Shown piece after piece: positions 46,692 through 55,314 of a DNA stretch of 64,000 bases. The DNA is from Martelella sp. HB161492 (GTDB taxonomy: Bacteria > Pseudomonadota > Alphaproteobacteria > Rhizobiales > Rhizobiaceae). Position 1 is the first letter of the stretch; the number at the start of each line of letters is the position of its first letter. The stretch spans positions 150,323 through 214,322 of the forward strand of contig NZ_JAATVV010000010.1 in the NCBI RefSeq assembly GCF_013184775.1, in the 5' to 3' direction. A program made the translations under genes and the position numbers. The notes under the pieces were generated by a model, which saw only the letters and a list, made by a program, of their open reading frames with translations, was not told the DNA's origin and ran no database searches.

Positions 46692-46969
46692 GGTTTTTCC
46701 TCGGGTCATGGTGAAATGGCTGTGGGCACTTGGCCCCCGGCTTGCCAGAAAATTGGCTAGAGGCCAAGCCGCCAGGGCAGCTGGCGGGGCGATTTTGCCG
46801 TTGGCGCCGGCAGCCTTGACGGGTAATGTGCGGGCCGCTAACGGCATTTGCTGGCCGCAGCGCAGACGAGCGGACCGGGTGCCGGAGGGGGTGTCATGCA
46901 GAAATATGGCGTTGCGATCATCATGCCGATGTGGTCCGGACGTGCCGTTGCCGGTTCCGGTGCATCGCA

Positions 46970-47863
46970 ATGACGGTATCAGCGCCGTCCGTCTCAGGCG
47001 TTTCCGGGGCCGGTTTTGCCATTGTGGCGACGCTGTTTTTTTCCGGCGTCGATGCCTTGGCCAAGAGCCTCGGGGCAGAGCTTTCCAGTTTTCAGGTCGT
47101 CTTTCTGCGGACAATGGGTTCGGCACTGTTTCTGGCTGTCTTCATGGGGTTTTTCCTCCGGCGCGGGATCCGTCCGGGATATATGAAAAGCCATGCATTG
47201 CGCGGTTTTCTGATGGCGGTGACGGCAATGCTGTTCTTCTATGCGGTTGCCAGGCTGCCGCTTGTCATGACGCTGGCGCTGGCCATGACCTCGCCCATCT
47301 ATCTGGCGCTGATGGGGGCTTTCTTTCTCAAGGAGCGCCTGGGGAAGGCGACGCTTGGCGCCGTGCTGCTGGCAATTTCCGGGGCCGGCGTGATCACCTT
47401 TGCCCGGGTGGACGGTGACGCGGGCAGCGCTGTCGCCATGTCGCCGCTGCTGGCAGCGCTTCTGGCACCGCTGACCTATGCCGCGGGCGCGCTGGTGATG
47501 AAGATCGATTCGGTCAGCGATCATCCGGCGGCACTCTCGATGATGCAGAGCGCGTTTGCCGCCCTGTTCGCCCTGCCGACAGCGGCGATTTTCTGGCAAA
47601 GTCCCGATGCCGGCCTTTACTGGCAGATTGCGCTGATCGGGCTCTTCGGTGCGATCGGCTATCTGCTGCTGATTGCCGGGCTGTCTCGCATTCCGGCATC
47701 GGTCTATGCCGTGATTGATTATACCGCGCTCGTCTGGGCCGGGCTGTTCGGCTATCTCTTCTTTGGTGAAATCCCGACGGCGGCAACCCTTGCCGGCAGC
47801 GCGCTGATCCTGTCGGCCTGCATCCTTTCCGCGCGCGCCATGCGCCGGCGCAGCGCGATGTGA
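46970..47863 (+). CDS. EamA-family (DMT) permease
   Basis: 297 residues with ten predicted membrane helices in two EamA repeats (about 10-140 and 155-290). PLVMTLALAMTSPIYLALMGAFFLKERLG and ASVYAVIDYTALVWAGLFGYLFFGEIP are the repeated glutamate-containing helices typical of this drug/metabolite exporter family. The substrate is unknown. The ribosome binding site is weak. Confidence 0.87.
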   Translation: MTVSAPSVSGVSGAGFAIVATLFFSGVDALAKSLGAELSSFQVVFLRTMGSALFLAVFMGFFLRRGIRPGYMKSHALRGFLMAVTAMLFFYAVARLPLVMTLALAMTSPIYLALMGAFFLKERLGKATLGAVLLAISGAGVITFARVDGDAGSAVAMSPLLAALLAPLTYAAGALVMKIDSVSDHPAALSMMQSAFAALFALPTAAIFWQSPDAGLYWQIALIGLFGAIGYLLLIAGLSRIPASVYAVIDYTALVWAGLFGYLFFGEIPTAATLAGSALILSACILSARAMRRRSAM

Positions 47864-48045
47864 ACTTTGAGGCCGCGAACCGGATCGGCCCTGCTGGCGG
47901 GCTGCGGCGTGCTTTTGAAAATCGATACCGGTCAGTCGCCGGATCGGCCAAGGCGGTTCCGGCGGCAACTGCTTTTTTTCACTTTCATGGGGGAATGCGC
48001 TTGAAAAAGCCGCCTATTCCCTGTAACAGCCCCTCTGCATTGATT

Positions 48046-48121
48046 GCCGCTGTAGCTCAGTTGGTAGAGCACGTCATTCGTAATGATGGGGTCGTAGGTT
48101 CGAGTCCTATCAGCGGCACCA
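48046..48121 (+). tRNA. tRNA-Thr (anticodon CGT)
   Basis: 76 nt including an encoded CCA. The acceptor stem GCCGCTG pairs with CAGCGGC, the D arm is GCTC..GAGC, the anticodon stem CGTCA/TGATG has loop TTCGTAA giving anticodon CGT (48079-48081), and the T arm contains GGTTCGAGTCC. The 3' end is the inferred integration site of the neighbouring prophage. Confidence 0.95.
48094..48121. other. Inferred left attachment site (attL) of the prophage
   Basis: The 3' part of tRNA-Thr, from the T arm to the CCA end, is the usual target of tyrosine integrases. The integrase gene ends 56 nt away and points towards it. The matching right site (attR) should be a direct repeat of part of this stretch and lies outside the window, so the exact core is unknown. 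Confidence 0.6.
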
Positions 48122-48176
48122 CACCGCCCTATAAAGACAAGCAATTTCAAGTGCTTGGCGCGCGTTGTGTACCACG

Positions 48177-49244
48177 TCAAACCCATGCGTGGGACAGGTT
48201 GACCTTGTCCATGGCCGTCAGGGCCAGTTTCCAGCGTTCAACTCGGCGGGTGTAGATCTCACTTGTTTTGGCCTCTGAATGGCCAAGGATGGCCATAATT
48301 TCATACTGGCTGCATCCGAGTTCTGCGAGCAATTCAGCCAATCCCTTGCGCACACCATGTGCGGAAAGATGCGGCAATCCGGCATCAACACACCATCGCT
48401 TGAACATTGCGGACATGCTGTCGCCGCTGGCAAATGGCTTCCCGCCACGCCCCAGCACGTAGGTTATGCCTTCGACCTTCATCGACCGCGTGGCATCTTT
48501 CAGCGGTGGCAACATGGGGATCGTCACTTCTGTCGATCCCTTCTTGCACGGCGTGAAGCGAATGGCCTCGATCCCGTCAAGAATGCATTCATGACGGCGG
48601 CCGAGAATTGTCAGATCCTCGATACGGCAGCCTGTCCAAAGCAGAACGGACATGGCGACATGTGGCTTTGTTCCAGGCTTATGCTTGGCGAAGAAAGCTT
48701 TTACGTCAGTCGCTTTCCATGGGGTGGACCCGCTGCCCTTGATGTAGATCTTCTCGATGCCGTGTGCCGGGTTTTGCGACAAATAGCGCCGCTTCGCAGC
48801 CCAGTCATACATAACCCCGATGGCTGCGATGAAGGCGTCCGCCTGCGCAGGCGTGGCGCTCATTTCGTCCTGCATCTCGATCAGTTTTTCCTGAGGTATC
48901 AGCATCACCCGGTCGGGGCGCTTAAGCAGTCGGGCAAGTAGGTTTTTCTTTTTCTTCAGGGTCTTTGCACTTGTTGTGCCGGCTTCAACGCGCTTGGCGA
49001 GGTATTCGAGGTAGCTGTTGACCAGCCACCCGATTGATTTTGGCTTGGCATAGTCTGATGCCTGACGCAGTGGCTCCGGTTTCTCGCCGCGCCGGGCCGC
49101 CAGATATTGCCGCTGAAAGTCATCATCCCCCGGCTGGCAATGGATCTTGATCTTGCGTTTCGGGTTTCCCTCCGGGCGCACGCGATAGCGAAAATTGCCG
49201 CTGGGAAGCTCTTCGCGAACAAGTCCGGGGAAATCGACTTTCAT
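48177..49244 (-). CDS. int: Phage-type tyrosine integrase
   Basis: 355 residues. Catalytic set: Arg207 (WTGCRIEDL), His296 and Arg299 (SAHGVRKG), His322 (LGHSEA) and Tyr331 (EIYTRR). The N-terminal arm-binding and core-binding domains precede it. It should recombine the element with the tRNA-Thr gene. Two starts are possible; the ATG at 49244 with AGGTCATGCA upstream is preferred to one five codons earlier that overlaps the preceding gene. Confidence 0.93.
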   Translation of the reverse strand: MKVDFPGLVREELPSGNFRYRVRPEGNPKRKIKIHCQPGDDDFQRQYLAARRGEKPEPLRQASDYAKPKSIGWLVNSYLEYLAKRVEAGTTSAKTLKKKKNLLARLLKRPDRVMLIPQEKLIEMQDEMSATPAQADAFIAAIGVMYDWAAKRRYLSQNPAHGIEKIYIKGSGSTPWKATDVKAFFAKHKPGTKPHVAMSVLLWTGCRIEDLTILGRRHECILDGIEAIRFTPCKKGSTEVTIPMLPPLKDATRSMKVEGITYVLGRGGKPFASGDSMSAMFKRWCVDAGLPHLSAHGVRKGLAELLAELGCSQYEIMAILGHSEAKTSEIYTRRVERWKLALTAMDKVNLSHAWV

Positions 49245-49252
49245 TGCATGAC

Positions 49253-49444
49253 CTACCATTTTTCAAGATCCCCATCATCTATCGGTCTTCGAGGGCTCTC
49301 CAGATCGGCAAAGTGGATTTCAACCTTTCCACCGTCTATGCACATCTTATCCACAGTCAGGCCGGCTTCGCGCGCAACCTTCAGATACGAGCGAACTGTC
49401 GCTGGGCTGGCACGCTGCTTTCGGTTTTGTGGCAATATGGTCAT
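49253..49444 (-). CDS. Small prophage protein of unknown function
   Basis: 63 residues, MTILPQNRKQRASPATVRSY onwards, with GAGGAGCAAGACC before the ATG. KQRASPATVRSYLKVAREAGL may be a helix-turn-helix. This could be an excisionase-like or regulatory protein next to int, but similarity to a known excisionase is not visible. It abuts int by a few bases. Confidence 0.6.
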   Translation of the reverse strand: MTILPQNRKQRASPATVRSYLKVAREAGLTVDKMCIDGGKVEIHFADLESPRRPIDDGDLEKW

Positions 49445-49455
49445 GGTCTTGCTCC

Positions 49456-49923
49456 TCAAAACGGAAAGTCGTCATCAAGATCGGGCGGGCTTTGGTGCGT
49501 TGTCGCGCCTGAGCGCGTGCGCTCATGCCCATAATCAGATGGATCTGGCGCGGGCGGCGGGCGGTTGCCGCCTGGGCCGTCGAGCATGGTCAGCGCCGCG
49601 TTGAAGCCCTGCAGCACGACCTCGGTCAAATAGCGGTCCTGGCCAGCATTGTCTTGCCATTTGCGGGTCTGCAACTGGCCCTCGATATAGACCTTCGCTC
49701 CCTTCTTCAGGAATTGCTCAACGAGCTTCACCAGTGGCTCGCTGAAAATGACGACGCGGTGCCATTCGGTGCGTTCTTTTCGCTCGCCAGTTGTCTTGTC
49801 GCGCCAGCTTTCCGAGGTGGCTATGCTGAGATTGGCGATCTTTCGACCATTCTGTGCGGTGCGGATATCGGGATCGGCGCCGAGATTGCCGATCAGGATG
49901 ACTTTGTTGACCGATTCGGCCAT
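49456..49923 (-). CDS. ssb: Single-stranded DNA-binding protein
   Basis: 155 residues. The OB-fold core begins [19 protein letters not shown] and holds WHRVVIFSE and [16 protein letters not shown]. The acidic tip DLDDDFPF binds replication partners. It is shorter than the chromosomal SSB and lies in a prophage early operon. AAGGAGAATGAG precedes the ATG. Confidence 0.95.
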   Translation of the reverse strand: MAESVNKVILIGNLGADPDIRTAQNGRKIANLSIATSESWRDKTTGERKERTEWHRVVIFSEPLVKLVEQFLKKGAKVYIEGQLQTRKWQDNAGQDRYLTEVVLQGFNAALTMLDGPGGNRPPPAPDPSDYGHERTRSGATTHQSPPDLDDDFPF

Positions 49924-49924
49924 C

Positions 49925-50086
49925 TCATTCTCCTTTGTGCGGGCGAACCGACAGGATGTCGGCATATTGATCGAGCGCCAGTGCCTTTCGGCGCGCTTCC
50001 TCTGCGGTCTTTGCTTCTACGATTTGGTCGTGCGGCGGGGTGTCGTAAGGCCAGGCTCTGTTTTCCATGCGAACAACGAAGCGCAT
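49925..50086 (-). CDS. Small prophage ORF upstream of ssb
   Basis: 53 residues starting [20 protein letters not shown]; an internal ATG at 50068 would give 47. The sequence is coding-like and basic-acidic mixed ([18 protein letters not shown]). The stop ends 1 nt before the ssb start codon, and the ssb ribosome binding site lies within this gene. The function is unknown. Confidence 0.6.
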   Translation of the reverse strand: MRFVVRMENRAWPYDTPPHDQIVEAKTAEEARRKALALDQYADILSVRPHKGE

Positions 50087-50093
50087 GGCGGCT

Positions 50094-50780
50094 TCAAAGG
50101 CTGTTCAGCGCTGCATGTGCCGCCGCAGCGTGGGATTGATCCAGAAGACGGTCACGGCCGATGAGATCGCCCAACAGCGAAAGAAAAGCCTCCTCGGCCT
50201 TCATCGGCCCCCATGGCACGATTGCCCCACGGGTGAGCGGCCTTTTCAGCCGCGGAAACGCCTTCGCGGCTTCAGGCCCGAAAAGCGCGATGGCCGCATA
50301 GCAGGTCATGCGTCGATCCATTGTTTCGACAAGATAGCGCTGGCGGTTGGTCCAGATGTCGGGCGTGGGGAGGCCGGCTGCGGAATAGATAGCTTTATCC
50401 CAATCAGATTTCAGCGTCGCCAAGCCGTGGCGAAAGGCTCGCCCTGCGCCAGTAAGTTGCCGTTCTGCATGTAGTGCGATCGCATCCTGGGCGGGCATAG
50501 TGATGTCTCCGATAAAAGCTTCGTAGGCGTCATGCAGTATGAACAGCGCAGCCGTTACGTCGTCCGCTCTCTCACAGCGTAGGGCTTCTGCACCCATGAC
50601 GCAGTGCTGTGCTATTGAATATGAAGGACCGACATGCTGACTATTGAAGCGTGGAAACTTAGAAAGAGTTCTTGAGATTGTCGGGAACACGATTTCTTGG
50701 CTCATTAATGACATACATTTCATCATTCTAGCAGGTGTCTGAAACAACGATATCGGAGCAGAAGTGCAATGACCTTTCAT
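50094..50780 (-). CDS. HD-domain phosphohydrolase (YfbR-like)
   Basis: 228 residues. Metal site: AQHCVMGAEAL (His59) and FILHDAYEAFIGDI (His83, Asp84). YfbR-type HD enzymes remove phosphate from deoxynucleoside monophosphates, a plausible role in the phage nucleotide pool. AGGGGATCATCG precedes the ATG. Confidence 0.82.
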   Translation of the reverse strand: MKGHCTSAPISLFQTPARMMKCMSLMSQEIVFPTISRTLSKFPRFNSQHVGPSYSIAQHCVMGAEALRCERADDVTAALFILHDAYEAFIGDITMPAQDAIALHAERQLTGAGRAFRHGLATLKSDWDKAIYSAAGLPTPDIWTNRQRYLVETMDRRMTCYAAIALFGPEAAKAFPRLKRPLTRGAIVPWGPMKAEEAFLSLLGDLIGRDRLLDQSHAAAAHAALNSL

Positions 50781-50847
50781 CGATGATCCCCTTTTGTTCC
50801 TTTGCGCATACCAATTGGTGAGGAAAAGCGGTCACGTGTCCCCATGG

Positions 50848-50908
50848 AGCATATTGACCGACCGTAAAATGAAAGCATATCTTTCATTTTACGGTCGGTC
50901 AATATGCT
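50848..50908. repeat. Perfect 28-bp inverted repeat with 5-nt loop
   Basis: The arms 50848-50875 and 50881-50908 are exact reverse complements around CATAT. The inner part ATGAAAG/CTTTCAT resembles the GAAAG/CTTTC operators near cI. It lies between the HD gene and the AT-rich YaaC-like gene. It may be a strong terminator, a cruciform, or a remnant of insertion. No T-run follows on either strand. Confidence 0.8.
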
Positions 50909-50988
50909 GTCTAATCAGAAGAGCGGAGGTTGGCGCAATTAGCGCAGATTGTCATCCTAGACTGCTATGTTGTGGTAGATAAAATCTA

Positions 50989-52311
50989 TCAAGCAGATGT
51001 CGGGAAGTATCTAGACAATGATCTTAAAATCAATATTAGGAATTTTTTTTGCAGAGATGAAAAATAATGACGAGTAATTAGAGATATATCTGAAGACACA
51101 TCGTTTGAGAGCACGTTTCCCCATTCGTCAGGTCTGTATCTCATGATATTTGAGAACGTGCTAAGTATTAGAAATTGAGTGGCGATCTCCGGTAATATTA
51201 CCGGAAAGAATGGGTTTTCAATAAACCAAAATTTCCCTCTAATGTCTGTGTATATCGTGGCGCGAATATCACTGGCAGATGATGCAGGGACTGTTACAAT
51301 GGCTTTTCCATGGCTTTCAGACTGGGGGAAGCCCGGGAATGATTTATCCAGCTCGGTCTTTGAGGGTTTCCTATTGCCGTCACCGATTTGAAACTCCCAC
51401 GTCACTGTCCTTGGATTGCTCGCGTTAACAATTTCGAGCGGGTAGCATCTGCTTTGCCTACGCGTCGTTAACTCATAGTATTCTGACATCTCGGGTATCA
51501 TACTTAAAAGTGTTCCGAGAGCGGTCGTAAATCTTGTGTTGTGATAATTTATAAGGGAATCTCGACAGTCAATGCTGAACGATAAATTCGCCGACGTTAT
51601 TGGTTGAGCCGGAAATGATCCTACAAGGTCACTGAATGTTCCCTGTGGAAGGTCTCCACCAAACTGAGATACTATGTCTTGCGGTAGGTAGGACATTCCG
51701 TGCGACCCGGGCAGCATGTCTTTCCTGAATCTGAGGGGATTATTTAATATTATGATTCCGTAAGAATATGCAGTCATTGAGTAGAATAAGTTGAGTGGCT
51801 TAACCATTAATGATCCGTCTCGGCCGGCTACAAATAGCTCTCGACCTTGTGTTAAGCAATTTTTTATTCTGGATGCCTCATTTTCATTTATCCCTGATTT
51901 TTTATCTCTTCCAGAGCATAGCTTTCTAATCTTGTATGTAGATTGAATTTCCTTTACATTCTCTATACTTTCAACTAATTCAATTGTCGATGCATCAAAA
52001 TCCAATGGATCTATTACGATGTGGCTTCTCGGGTCGTATTGATTGCATCTCTCAGTAGTTTCTTTCGAAATGAGATTATAATTTTTGGCGGGTACGAGAT
52101 TTGGGTCTTTTAAGTCTTTGAGCTTAAGGCTTTCTTTGTACTTAACAATATCTTTGAAAGTCTGACGTTCGTCTGCTTTGAAATTTGCCCATTTGTTGTC
52201 GGCTTCTCGGTGAGCTCTTTGGAGAGCTTCGTAGTCATATTCTGTGTCAAACGTTGCTTGATTCGAGGCCGTTGTCGTATCGATGCGATCGAGTGCTATT
52301 TCTTCGAGCAT
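50989..52311 (-). CDS. YaaC-like protein, AT-rich cargo gene
   Basis: 440 residues. GC content looks clearly lower than its neighbours, with many AAT/ATA codons, a sign of recent transfer. GSLMVKPLNLFYSMTAYSYGIII then MLPGSHGMSYLPQD resembles the YaaC family (kP..FYgm...a..l..HG). The middle has LGTLLSMIPEMSEYYELTTR, also in YaaC proteins. There is no signal peptide or transmembrane segment. It sits in the lysogeny region between HD and cI genes, where morons are common. Family assignment is moderate; function unknown. Confidence 0.65.
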   Translation of the reverse strand: MLEEIALDRIDTTTASNQATFDTEYDYEALQRAHREADNKWANFKADERQTFKDIVKYKESLKLKDLKDPNLVPAKNYNLISKETTERCNQYDPRSHIVIDPLDFDASTIELVESIENVKEIQSTYKIRKLCSGRDKKSGINENEASRIKNCLTQGRELFVAGRDGSLMVKPLNLFYSMTAYSYGIIILNNPLRFRKDMLPGSHGMSYLPQDIVSQFGGDLPQGTFSDLVGSFPAQPITSANLSFSIDCRDSLINYHNTRFTTALGTLLSMIPEMSEYYELTTRRQSRCYPLEIVNASNPRTVTWEFQIGDGNRKPSKTELDKSFPGFPQSESHGKAIVTVPASSASDIRATIYTDIRGKFWFIENPFFPVILPEIATQFLILSTFSNIMRYRPDEWGNVLSNDVSSDISLITRHYFSSLQKKFLILILRSLSRYFPTSA

Positions 52312-52432
52312 GGGAAGTACCAGTTTTCGATGACTAATTTTGCCAAAAAAATAGTATTTTCAACGTTACAAGTAAATATCTCAAGCAGGATGTTTCTATA
52401 GATAAAGAGTGGAAAGCCTATATTTTGGTGCG

Positions 52433-53224
52433 TTAGCGTCGAGCAATCACACCACAAATCCGTCCAATGATCGTCAGACGCTCCAGTTCAACAGTGAAGC
52501 TCTGCAGGCTCATATTGTCTGAGATAATGATCACCTCCGGCGGGTTGCTGAAGGGCACGCGCTGAAGCCGCTTGATTTGTGGCTCTCCGTAGCCGTCAGA
52601 AATCGCATAGACCGTGTCGGAAGAGAGTGTCGTCTGCGCAAGGTCGACCAACACGCGGTCGCCGGGCTGGTAGGTCGGAACCATTGAGTCGCCAACGATT
52701 TCCATGACGACAGTGTGCTTAGGAGAGGCCTTGGCTTCGTTGCGCAGGTAATCGACCGGTAATGTCCATTCCGCCTTCACTGCATGTCCTGAGATAGTCT
52801 CTCTTCCGATCGGAAGGTTGATGACTTCGCCGAGTTGCCCTTGGCCCGCCCCCAACTTGCCGTCGATTTCTGGAATCGAACCTTCCTGCGATCCCTTCCA
52901 ATGTTCTCGTGTGAATACGGGGATTGCCTCGTCCTGGTCTTGCGATTCTGGCTCAAAGCTCGAAATACCCACTGGCTTCGGCGTGCCCCGATTATAGGCG
53001 AGCCAGTCGAGGCTGACCTTGGCGACCTGGCAGATGCGGGTGAGGTTATCGAGGCCGACATCCTTGCCCAGTTCCCAGTTACCAACGGCGCCGCGCGTAA
53101 TGGGCTGGCCGTGCTGGCTCAACAGGTCGGCAAATTCCTCCTGAGATCTGATCTTCAGGATTTCCTTGCGGACGAAGCGGATGCGCGCGCCGCGCTCTTT
53201 GTCTGTCTTTCGCTGAGCTATCAT
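52433..53224 (-). CDS. CI-like prophage repressor (XRE + S24 peptidase)
   Basis: 263 residues. The N-terminal helix-turn-helix is SQEEFADLLSQ..ITRGAVGNWELG (residues 27-53). The C-terminal LexA/CI-type self-cleavage domain has the nucleophile Ser180 in IVGDSMVPTYQPGD and Lys218 in PQIKRLQ. Autocleavage after RecA activation should trigger induction. The ATG at 53224 has no ribosome binding site and may be leaderless. It is divergent from cro. Confidence 0.93.
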   Translation of the reverse strand: MIAQRKTDKERGARIRFVRKEILKIRSQEEFADLLSQHGQPITRGAVGNWELGKDVGLDNLTRICQVAKVSLDWLAYNRGTPKPVGISSFEPESQDQDEAIPVFTREHWKGSQEGSIPEIDGKLGAGQGQLGEVINLPIGRETISGHAVKAEWTLPVDYLRNEAKASPKHTVVMEIVGDSMVPTYQPGDRVLVDLAQTTLSSDTVYAISDGYGEPQIKRLQRVPFSNPPEVIIISDNMSLQSFTVELERLTIIGRICGVIARR

Positions 53225-53242
53225 GCGCGCACTATGCCCGAC

Positions 53243-53315
53243 GAAAGGCAACCTTTCATCGAAAGATATGCTTGCATTAAAAGGAAAGAAATGCTTTCAT
53301 TATCGTCATGAAAGC
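53243..53315. promoter_or_regulatory. CI/Cro operator region
   Basis: Three palindromes share the GAAAG/CTTTC motif: GAAAGG-CAA-CCTTTC (53243-53257), CTTTC-ATC-GAAAG (53253-53265) and GCTTTCAT-TATCGTC-ATGAAAGC (53293-53315). The last one overlaps the cro start codon at 53308. They lie between divergent cI and cro, so they are the likely operators. Confidence 0.6.
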
Positions 53316-53532
53316 GATTTGCGAACAAGCTAAGCAGCGGGCCGGTGGTCCAGCCGCTCTTGCCAAAGCTCTGGGCGGCGTGAGCTGTCAGGCTGTTTCC
53401 CAGTGGAAACGGGTACCTGTCGGTCGCGTCCTTGCTGTTGAGGCACTGACAGGTCTTTCGCGATATGCGCTTCGCCCTGACATTTTCGGCTCTGCTCCGG
53501 AGGTCAATCTGAAACAAACGGAGCGATCCTGA
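53308..53532 (+). CDS. Cro/YdaS-like repressor
   Basis: 74 residues. MKAICEQAKQRAGGPAALAKAL..SCQAVSQWKRVPVGRV is the YdaS/Cro-type helix-turn-helix. It is divergent from cI with the operators between, so it is the probable lytic-side repressor. A perfect operator palindrome overlaps its start. Confidence 0.85.
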   Translation: MKAICEQAKQRAGGPAALAKALGGVSCQAVSQWKRVPVGRVLAVEALTGLSRYALRPDIFGSAPEVNLKQTERS

Positions 53533-53693
53533 TGCACTTTCTTCCATGCGGCCCTCCGTGATCTGAGGCTGACCATATCACCCTAGCGGCGGGGGAAACG
53601 CCGATCACCGAATGACACCGAAACACTCATTCCGAAAGCGGATGCTTTGCGGGAGCAGGACAGTTGCGCTCAATTTCCGAAAAGACAGGTCAG

Positions 53694-54131
53694 ATGTTGA
53701 AGGCAGTTTGCCGCCGGGCGGTCGATATCGTCGGCGGGCCGGAGAATTTTCAGCATTGCACACGGGTAGGGCAGGCCCAGCTCTCGCGCTACACGCTGCC
53801 ATCGCCCGACTTTGCCAAATATTTCATGCCGATCGACGTGGCACTGGAAGCCGATCTCGAGGCAGGCATGCCGATCATCACCGCAGAGCTTGCGCGGCTG
53901 CAAGGCTATCGGCTGGTGCGCGATGATGTTGCGTATGACGGGGAGCCACTTGGATACAGGGATATTGGCGAACTGAACCGAGGCGTTGGCGCTCTCTTGA
54001 ATGCGGCTTTTGAGGCCATGGAAGACGGCAGCGTTGATCCGCAAGAAAAGCGTCGTCTGCGCCGGCTTCTCGACAAGGTCCGTAGATTGCTCGCGATGTT
54101 TGCCGATCGGGTGGAAGGAAGCTGCGAATGA
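53694..54131 (+). CDS. CII-like phage regulatory protein
   Basis: 145 residues from the ATG at 53694 (MLKAVCRRAVDIVGGPENFQ), with AGACAGGTCAG upstream; a TTG at 53664 adds ten residues. GPENFQHCTRVGQAQLSRYT and the segment about SPDFAKYFMPIDVALEADLEAG resemble phage CII (CP76-type) proteins. The C-terminus is a basic amphipathic helix (DPQEKRRLRRLLDKVRRLLAMF). The position downstream of cro fits a CII-like role. Confidence 0.65.
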   Translation: MLKAVCRRAVDIVGGPENFQHCTRVGQAQLSRYTLPSPDFAKYFMPIDVALEADLEAGMPIITAELARLQGYRLVRDDVAYDGEPLGYRDIGELNRGVGALLNAAFEAMEDGSVDPQEKRRLRRLLDKVRRLLAMFADRVEGSCE

Positions 54132-54811
54132 GCTTCTGGACCGATGCGAATGTTGTCCGCGCCGCTGCGCTAAGCCGCCAGGGCATGAGCTACGGGCAGA
54201 TTGCCACGCATCTTGGCGTAAGCCGCAATGCCGTTGCCGGGCTTGCCCGTCGCAAGCGCGATCTCTTTCCGAAAATTGCGCATGAGCCGGTAGCCGCGGC
54301 CAAATCTGCTGCGCCGGCGAAGCCTGCGCCTCGAACGAAAGCCAAGGCTGAGCGTTTCGCCTGGACGGATGAACTGCGCCAGCGCGCCGCCGCGCTTTGG
54401 GCTGATGGCAAGAGCTATCGGGCAATCGGCGAGACGCTTGGCTGCGATCGGACAACGGTTGGCGTGCTGGCGAAGCAGCGGCGCGATCTGTTGCCGAAGC
54501 GGGAAAAGAGCGAGCCTGCCGCCGCTTCGAAAAAGCCGGCCAAGGCAACGGCCCGCATGGCGCATTTCGGCCTGCCATTCCGTCACACGACATTTCGGGG
54601 CACGGAACGCGACCTGTCCGAACACGCAATTGAAGGTGTTGAACCGAAGACTTTTGCGGCGCTTACCGCGCGCGAATGCCGATTTCCGCTGGTCGCCTTT
54701 GATGCCGCTGGCGGGCCGGACATGCCGTGTTGCGGCGCTGAGACCATGCTCGGCCAAAGCTGGTGCGCGCACCATTTCCGCATCGTCTTTCCGGGAAGGG
54801 CTGCGCCATGA
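54128..54811 (+). CDS. GcrA-like regulator with two helix-turn-helix units
   Basis: 227 residues. Two similar N-terminal units occur: WTDANVVRAAALSRQGMSYG...RNAVAGLARRKR (residues 4-45) and WTDELRQRAAALWADGKSYR...TTVGVLAKQRR (79-119). Each matches the GcrA DNA-binding domain. The C-terminal part (ECRFPLVAF..., Cys184, Cys201, Cys202, Cys213, His215) matches the sigma-binding domain of GcrA. GcrA activates methylation-dependent promoters in alphaproteobacteria. Two DNA-binding units in one protein is unusual. It overlaps its neighbours by 4 nt. Confidence 0.75.
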   Translation: MSFWTDANVVRAAALSRQGMSYGQIATHLGVSRNAVAGLARRKRDLFPKIAHEPVAAAKSAAPAKPAPRTKAKAERFAWTDELRQRAAALWADGKSYRAIGETLGCDRTTVGVLAKQRRDLLPKREKSEPAAASKKPAKATARMAHFGLPFRHTTFRGTERDLSEHAIEGVEPKTFAALTARECRFPLVAFDAAGGPDMPCCGAETMLGQSWCAHHFRIVFPGRAAP

Positions 54812-55314
54812 CGCGCCCTTTGCCCCGCGATCTTTACGACGTTTTCCCGTCTCACAGGAGCAAGACCATGAATGCAATGCCACGCGTGACACGTATCATC
54901 TGCCCGGAATGCATGGGCGAGGGCTATCTGGCTTATAAGCGCCAGCGCTGCCAGACCTGTGCCGGAAATGGCCGGGTGAGCGTCAAGGACGCCACAGACT
55001 ACGCCATCAAGTGCCGAATGACCGCTGAAGCCATGGAAATGGGGCCTCTGCGCGATCCGGTACGCGAAGAGCTGTTTCGGATCGCCGATCAGGTCTTTGA
55101 CACGGTCGGCCTGGTCGCGCCCTGGCGCAGCCACAAGGTGCTGGATCGCACCGGCGGCTATCGGCCGGCAGAAATCAGCCGTTCCGTAAGGCTTCGCATT
55201 CTCGACCTTTGGGAAACCGAGCTTCTGACGACGGCGGAAATCGGCCGCGTGTGCCGCGTGGCTGAAGCGGATGTTTGCCGGGTTCTCGATCGGGCAGGGC
55301 GGGGCGATGACTGA
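54808..55314 (+). CDS. Zinc-finger (DnaJ-type) and HTH protein
   Basis: 168 residues. A CxxC pair, CPECMGEGY (Cys32, Cys35) and CQTCAGNGR (Cys48, Cys51), makes a DnaJ-like zinc finger. The C-terminus (RSVRLRILDLWETELLTTAEIGRVCRVAEADVCRVL) is a probable helix-turn-helix. ATGA overlap with the preceding gene. The function is unknown; a transcriptional role is inferred. Confidence 0.75.
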   Translation: MTRPLPRDLYDVFPSHRSKTMNAMPRVTRIICPECMGEGYLAYKRQRCQTCAGNGRVSVKDATDYAIKCRMTAEAMEMGPLRDPVREELFRIADQVFDTVGLVAPWRSHKVLDRTGGYRPAEISRSVRLRILDLWETELLTTAEIGRVCRVAEADVCRVLDRAGRGDD

